Source: Verticillium longisporum
Taxonomy: Eukaryota > Ascomycota > Sordariomycetes > Glomerellales > Plectosphaerellaceae
DNA length: 64,000 nucleotides
NCBI GenBank assembly: GCA_019188255.1
Contig: JAETXT010000003.1
Span: forward strand, 868,001-932,000
Direction of reading: 5' to 3'
The notes beneath the pieces are model-generated. The model ran no database searches. It was not told the DNA's origin and was given only the letters and a program-made list of their open reading frames with translations. Positions 59,048 through 64,000 of this stretch are shown here, piece by piece. The position numbers and the translations under genes were made by a program. Each line of letters begins with the position of its first letter. Positions within the stretch are counted from its first letter, which is position 1.

Positions 59048-60001
59048 TTACACCGTCTCTGTCGTCTTCTCCAGTTCATAGTCTTCCGGGCACGGGTCCC
59101 TCTCGCCGCCTTCGAGCCGAATGGTGCCCTGCCGAGAGCCGAGCCAGTCGCTGCAGCTCCTACATTTTCAACGCGTCAGCCGGTGTGGACGCGCAGGTAT
59201 GCGAGATGAAGGAAAAAGAAAGGGGGGCAAACAATACGACGAAAGGAAAAGGAAAGGGGGTAAAGTGAGAGTTACGTACCGTAGGATGACGCCAGACATG
59301 ACCTGCAACGTCCACAGCATGACTGTCAGGGCCAGGAAAGCGCCAACGACGATGAGGTCGGACTTGCCACGCGCCAGACGATGCACACGCGCCGTCGTCT
59401 TCTTCCAGCACGGCGTGTAATCGGCGTAGAGGCCCTTGAGCATCTCGCCCGTGGTCGACCTCGACGGGGCGGGCCCCGTCTTTGCCTGCGTCGCCCAGAC
59501 CTTCTTCGTCTTGGCACCGCCGCTAGCGACCTCGATGACTTTGACGACCTCGACTGGCCTCATGGTGGCCGCGTCCACTTCGGTGATGGCTTCGTACGCG
59601 GGGAAGTGATGCGCCACGGCCACGGGCACCGCCGATACCACGGGCGTGCCGTCGTCCTCCACGTCGACGATGACCATGACGGCGTCCTTGCCCTTGGAGA
59701 GGGCCTGCAGGAAGGCTGTGTGCAGTGGTCGCGTCGCTGTGAGAGCCTCGGATGCCGGGACCGTGCCGGACGGCGTCAAGGGCCGGTTGTCAAAGGCAAT
59801 TCCTGAGTTGAGGCTGCTGCGTGTCGAGTCCAAGTCTGGTGTTTCGTCGGTCTTGGTTGATCGCCTGGACACCCTTGTGACTGGGACGCTACGAGAGCTG
59901 AGGCCCTCGGGTAACACAAGATCCTCCCATGACTGCGGGACAGGAGCTGCGAGGCCCAACTGGGTCACGCCAAGCGCCAAGAGTAATGATGCCGTCCGCA
60001 T
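59048..60001 (-). CDS. Unknown single-pass membrane protein with signal peptide
   Basis: Two exons (60001-59280 and 59159-59048) are joined across a 120-bp intron (GTACGT donor, AATGTAG acceptor) with a split Arg codon in phase; 277 residues. The N-terminal signal peptide is MRTASLLLALGVTQLGLAAP. A polar region follows, with a beta-rich segment (DAVMVIVDVEDDGTPVVSAV). A membrane helix near residue 212-238 (LIVVGAFLALTVMLWTLQVM) leads to a short charged tail (CSDWLGSRQG...DPCPEDYELEK). This suggests type I topology with the bulk in the secretory lumen or outside. I do not recognise the family. The second exon reads cleanly to a TAA, which supports the splice. Confidence 0.75.
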
Positions 60002-60135
60002 TTTGATTTGTGAAGGTTGAAGAGCGAGTTGAGGACGAAGACGGTTGGAAAGGTGGCAGGGGGTGGCCTTGTTGAAATAACAAGGGGCGAGAGACCGACT
60101 CGGGTGAATCAGTCCTCAGAGTCGTGGAGAGGGCG

Positions 60136-60142
60136 TTCTCTC

Positions 60143-60174
<32 letters not shown>
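60136..60174. repeat. CT microsatellite
   Basis: About 39 bp of (TC)n interrupted by TTT, in the leader side of the membrane-protein gene. Confidence 0.9.
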
Positions 60175-62130
60175 AGAGGTAGATACCGTGGTGTGTAATG
60201 TGGAGGTTGAAGTCCCGGGCTTTCGGTTTGGGAAAGGGCTGACTGTGTAGATTGGGTCCTACGATCTAGAACTCTGGTTCACCGCATGCAAGTTGGTTGC
60301 ATGAATGGCCGATGGCAGGCTGGCTAAAGGCGCCGCAGAAGTGCAGGTGTCCGGAAGAGGAAGTTGGAGGTGGTGCGGGGTGTTGTGGTGTGAATGGGTG
60401 CTGCCCGTGGCCAAGACGATGCACAAGGCGATAGTGCAGGTGGTGTTGCTCGAGCCGTATTAGTCGCGAGGGTGGTGCTTTGAAGAGGCGGGGCGAGTGA
60501 GAGTGAGTGGGAGAAGACAGCTGTAGATAAGCAAGAGCAAGAGGAACAGGAGCAGAATGCGAGAGGGTGTCGGGCCTTCGAGACGAGAGACCAACACGAG
60601 GTCTTTAATATGAGTTTATGCTGGCGCCTGATCTTGTTAAGCCGCCGACCCCGTTCCGTCTGCCGACAAGCCATTGACCAGGACACGAGCATGAGCATGA
60701 GCGAGGGAGTCCAGCAAAGGCGCGGCGCGGGCTCTAGAAGCACAGACGTTTGGGTCTCGGGCGTGCTCTGGGCCCCTGCTTTGTCTCTCAAAGCCAAGGG
60801 GCCCAGCCCAAGAGACGAGGTCGACAGCTCCAAGGGGGCGGGGAGCAAGTCTAGTTCTGGTCTGGGGCGTTCGGTTGTGGGTCTGGACCTAAGGATCAGG
60901 GGTCCCTTTTTTTCGAACTGGAGTGTTCGAGACAGCATCCAATAATGTGCCATCCCCCGGGACGAAGCACGACAGCACTTGGCACAAAGAGGAATCATCA
61001 CGTCGCAGAAGCGTCCCTATTCCTCGAACTGGCCCGCAGCAAAGACGTGCTCAGGTTGCAGGTCGAAAAACGTCCGATTCGGTACATGCGTGTACTTGGT
61101 TCCCGATCGGTCGTCAAAGGTCGGAAAAACTTGGTCTCGTGTTTTGGCGGGACGCGCGGGTCGCGATGGGGATGGATTGTGTATTCACTCGACCGACGTG
61201 TCCGGCTCATGGCAGGCTGCTGGGTGGGTGCAAGCTGCTTGGTGTCTGTGGAGGATAACCATCGCCCCATGGCTGAAATGATGAGCACTGTAGGAGGGTC
61301 GTTCACGCAGGGCGTCTTGTACAACCTATGGCGTCTGCGCAGTGAACAGAGAAGCCTCATGATGGTAGACTAGGGTGATCCACATGACGCATACCCCCCG
61401 TCTTGCCTTTTCCGGTAATAAATTTTCATCGTTCCTTTTTTTCGAGAAGGCTCCCGAAAATAGCTACAGGCGCTATCGACTTTGCGGTTGGAGAACGCTC
61501 GGGGCATCTAGCCCCCAAAAGCTGGCAGCCTGGCCCCGCAAACGAAACACACGATTGGCGCCTGCCTAAGCTTGCCGTATTCGCTGGCAAATGCCTCTCG
61601 TTTCATGACTTGTAGGTGTGTCGCTGGGTGGCTTAGCGGGCGATTGACTGGTGCAGCATAGGAAGGCCATGTGGAGACGCAGCATCTCGGCAGATGTTGC
61701 TTGACGATACAACAAAGGAGCTTTTTTTTTTCTCTCTCGGCAAGCGTTGTGCCTGCAGGCAGGGTTCCATCTGGGGGAGAGACAAACGGTCAGGCTATGA
61801 TGACTGGGGGAGCGATATTAATGCCTGAACTTAAGGTACGTATATGACAAAGGATAAGGAACGTGAGAGTTCGGCGCGCTGTCAAGCAGGTGGTCGTCCC
61901 GTCTGTGCCGAAGGTGGTCCTAGATATGCCACAAAGCTTAGCATCGACTCTCTCTAATCTGCACATGCTACTGTAGCCATGACGAATCTCTCTCCTTTTG
62001 TGTTGCCGAGCACCTTTGTCGCTGAACACGAGATGGATGATGGCGGGCTTGATGCATTGATCGGGAATCAGGACGTTGTGGCTGATGTCTGTTCAAGGTG
62101 TCCGGGTAGAGCGGTACCCAAGGGAGGGCA

Positions 62131-62195
62131 GGTCTCTGTACCTGAGCTGGGGTCGGGTCTCTGTACCTGAGCTGGGGTCGGGTCTCTGACCTGAG
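62131..62195. repeat. Tandem repeat, 25 bp x 2.5
   Basis: Two perfect copies of a 25-bp unit beginning GGTCTCTGTACCTGAGC (62131-62155 and 62156-62180), then a partial, diverged third copy. Confidence 0.9.
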
Positions 62196-62606
62196 GTCAG
62201 GAGGGAGGCGGGTTGGGTGAGTGAGTCTCACCACTGAAGGGCATAGCAAATGATTCGCTAAGCTTTGGGGCCCCTGGCTCTCTGGTAGCCTTGCACCCAG
62301 CTTTGCAGCCTTGCAGGGAATACCGTCCAACGCCCCCCACCTTTTTGCCCAGCGAACAACGTGCCCATTCCCCCATTGGATCCGCCACAGGGGGTGGGTC
62401 TGTGTCCGTGGCACTCATCCTCCGTCCTTGCGTCGTGAAACATCGTCGGAGACGACCTCAACCTCATCCTACCATCCAGCCTGAGCGCAAAACGCGACTA
62501 GGGCCTCACTTCAACCCATCCATGCCGCCCAGCGCTACCACGAGCCTACTCATGGAATCATAGAGGAGAGTTGGCGAAGGAAAAAGGGGACACTCACTCC
62601 ATCGCA

Positions 62607-64000
62607 ATGGCTGCACCACTATCAACCCGTCAGCCAAAGACATTCCCTGACGAGCCTCCAGCCGGAGCCGAGGCCGAAGCTGAAGCAGATGTCGAATTTG
62701 AGCCATTCGCACCACTCGCCAGATCCTCCACCCTTCCCATCAACATTCGCGCTACCGCTTCCGTACCCTCCTTCAGCTCGAGGACGCGGACCCATCGCCA
62801 GGAACGGTCCCACCTAGCCCCCGAAGATGCCTTCTTCACGGGGCCCTCACCACCCCGCCGCAACCTGCACAGCGGCGTCTTCCCGCCATTCGAGGGTGCC
62901 CATGCTTCTCGGCCCGGCAGCGGCAGCCGGAGTCGGAGCCGCCACCACCATCGCAGCAGCAAGCACCGCACCTGGAAGAAGCTCCTCTGGGTGAAGCAAT
63001 CCTACCCGGACAACTACACCGATCAGGTCACCTTTTTGGAGAACCTCAAGCGAAACCCCCGTTTGCAGCCCTATGACTTTTGGCCCCTCGTCGCCGATTC
63101 GACCGTCATTCTCCAGCACGTGTGTTCCGTCATCATCTTCGTCGTCTGCTTCAGCGGCATCCTCCAGAAGCGCGTCTCGCCCATGGCTGTCGTGTCCTGG
63201 AGTAGCATCGCCTCCTTCGTCGGCTGGCGCCTGTGGGAGCAGTGGGACGCCGACGAGAATGATGCTGCCATTGACCTGACCCCCGGCTCTTCCACCGGCC
63301 TGGCTGCCAACCGCCCTGGTGCCATCGGGCGCCGTGGTGGGAGCATGCGCCATCGGCCCTCCTTGCCGCCACCGCCCCCTTCACTGCCGGCTTCGACACG
63401 GCCCTCGTCCGCCATCCCTTCGGCCACCAGTTCCGTGACCAATCTGTCTGCCCAGAGTTATGCGCGCAATGCCCACGCCGCCTCGGCCACCTCCCTCCAC
63501 TCGGCCACCTCGACATCAGTCCCTTCATCGTACAAGCCGATGCAGGAGCACACATCGACGGTGTCATCGTCATCACCACCATCACCACCACCACCACTTC
63601 AAGAAGATGATCAGACAACGAATGTTATGCACCAACGCATCGGCACCCTCAAGTCCGCCATCCTCATCTCCAGTACACTCCTCGGCCTCTCTCCCATCCT
63701 CATGTCCTTGACCCTCTCCACAACCTCCGACTCCATCTACGCCATGTCCTTCTGGCTCCTCGCCGTCAACATATTCTCCTTCGACTACTCGACCGCGCCC
63801 TCGGCCTCCTCCCCACGCACCCCCGCCTCCCTCTCCACAAACGCCGCCCTCATGGCCTCCACCGTCCTCGCCTCCCCCCTCCCCTCCACCGGCCAGGTCT
63901 TCTCCCTGACCCTCTTCTCCATCGAGGTCTTTGGCCTCTTCCCCGTCTTCCGCCGCAGCGCCCGCCACCGCTCCCCGGCCTACCACTACGCCCTTTCCGC
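62607..64000 (+). CDS. GPI2: GPI-GlcNAc transferase subunit Gpi2 (PIG-C), 3' end outside the window
   Basis: A subunit of the ER complex that adds GlcNAc to phosphatidylinositol in the first step of GPI-anchor synthesis. One open frame from the ATG at 62607 runs 464 codons to the window edge without a stop. After a disordered Ser/Arg-rich N-terminus (about 125 residues) comes the family start KKLLWVKQSYPDNYTDQ, then NLKRNPRLQPYDFWPLVADS, a membrane helix (VCSVIIFVVCFSGIL), a Ser/Pro-rich loop of about 130 residues, and further helices with KSAILISSTLLGLSPILMSL, DSIYAMSFWLLAVNIFSFDY and the following FGLFPVFRR. The long first loop is larger than in yeast Gpi2, as in many filamentous fungi. The C-terminal helices are missing only because the window ends. 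Confidence 0.93.
   Translation, partial: MAAPLSTRQPKTFPDEPPAGAEAEAEADVEFEPFAPLARSSTLPINIRATASVPSFSSRTRTHRQERSHLAPEDAFFTGPSPPRRNLHSGVFPPFEGAHASRPGSGSRSRSRHHHRSSKHRTWKKLLWVKQSYPDNYTDQVTFLENLKRNPRLQPYDFWPLVADSTVILQHVCSVIIFVVCFSGILQKRVSPMAVVSWSSIASFVGWRLWEQWDADENDAAIDLTPGSSTGLAANRPGAIGRRGGSMRHRPSLPPPPPSLPASTRPSSAIPSATSSVTNLSAQSYARNAHAASATSLHSATSTSVPSSYKPMQEHTSTVSSSSPPSPPPPLQEDDQTTNVMHQRIGTLKSAILISSTLLGLSPILMSLTLSTTSDSIYAMSFWLLAVNIFSFDYSTAPSASSPRTPASLSTNAALMASTVLASPLPSTGQVFSLTLFSIEVFGLFPVFRRSARHRSPAYHYALS

Larger units (their letters stand above)
60002..62606. other. Intergenic stretch
   Basis: About 2.6 kb between divergent genes. Open frames up to about 225 codons on either strand (for example 60324-61001 minus and 60945-61373 plus) overlap and lack motifs. 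It contains a CT microsatellite, a 25-bp tandem repeat and a poly-T tract at 61721. Confidence 0.5.

Noticed and set aside
60324..61001. 225-codon minus-strand frame upstream of the membrane-protein gene
   Set aside because: Ser/Thr/Pro-rich translation without motif or start context; overlaps other equally open frames.

Overview
The window is a stretch of a filamentous ascomycete genome, most likely a sordariomycete and probably Hypocreales. The signs are protein genes split by short introns (mostly 50-120 bp, GTAAGT/GTACGT-type donors, CTAAC/CTGAC-type branch sites a short way before the AG), fungus-typical families (RTA1-like membrane protein, Pet191, long-N-terminus annexin, SRR1-like, Gpi2, delta-type PLC) and scattered TAGGTAGG/CCTACCTA micro-repeats. 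No tRNA, rRNA, CRISPR array or intact transposon was seen. Gene models were built by joining open frames through splice signals and checking the phase of every junction.

Layout. 1-8.7 kb: a RING-containing SNF2 helicase (minus), a possible 49-residue ORF just upstream of it, and a type II membrane nucleotide pyrophosphatase/phosphodiesterase (minus). 8.7-20.7 kb: a gene-poor zone with only two small genes, a 97-residue unknown (plus) and a 71-residue protein with paired CxxC motifs (minus). 20.7-25.7 kb: a phosphoinositide phospholipase C whose last exon lies beyond a 613-bp intron (minus), then a small cupin-like gene carrying a 4-bp duplication (plus). 25.7-34.3 kb: a second gene-poor stretch, a roughly 1,070-residue Ser-rich protein with a likely N-myristoylation signal (plus) and an RTA1-like protein (minus). 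35.8-43.5 kb: a membrane-anchored triglyceride/steryl-ester lipase in five exons (minus), PET191 (plus) and a large CCCH zinc-finger protein of the Red1/ZFC3H1 type (minus). 44.2-57.5 kb: an SRR1-like pseudogene, the class II myosin heavy chain (plus), an unknown Cys-run protein (plus) and an annexin (minus). 59-64 kb: an unknown single-pass membrane protein (minus) and the 5' part of GPI2 (plus), which runs off the window.

The genes do not form a pathway cluster; they are housekeeping and cell-biology genes: membrane lipids and signalling (PLC, lipase, RTA1-like, annexin, NPP), cytokinesis (myosin II), GPI anchoring, cytochrome oxidase assembly, chromatin and RNA surveillance. The most notable point is that several otherwise intact conserved genes (myosin, annexin, the cupin-like gene and perhaps the myristoylated protein) each need one small frame correction. 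That points to assembly indels or to real decay. The SRR1-like locus, with several stops, looks like a true pseudogene.
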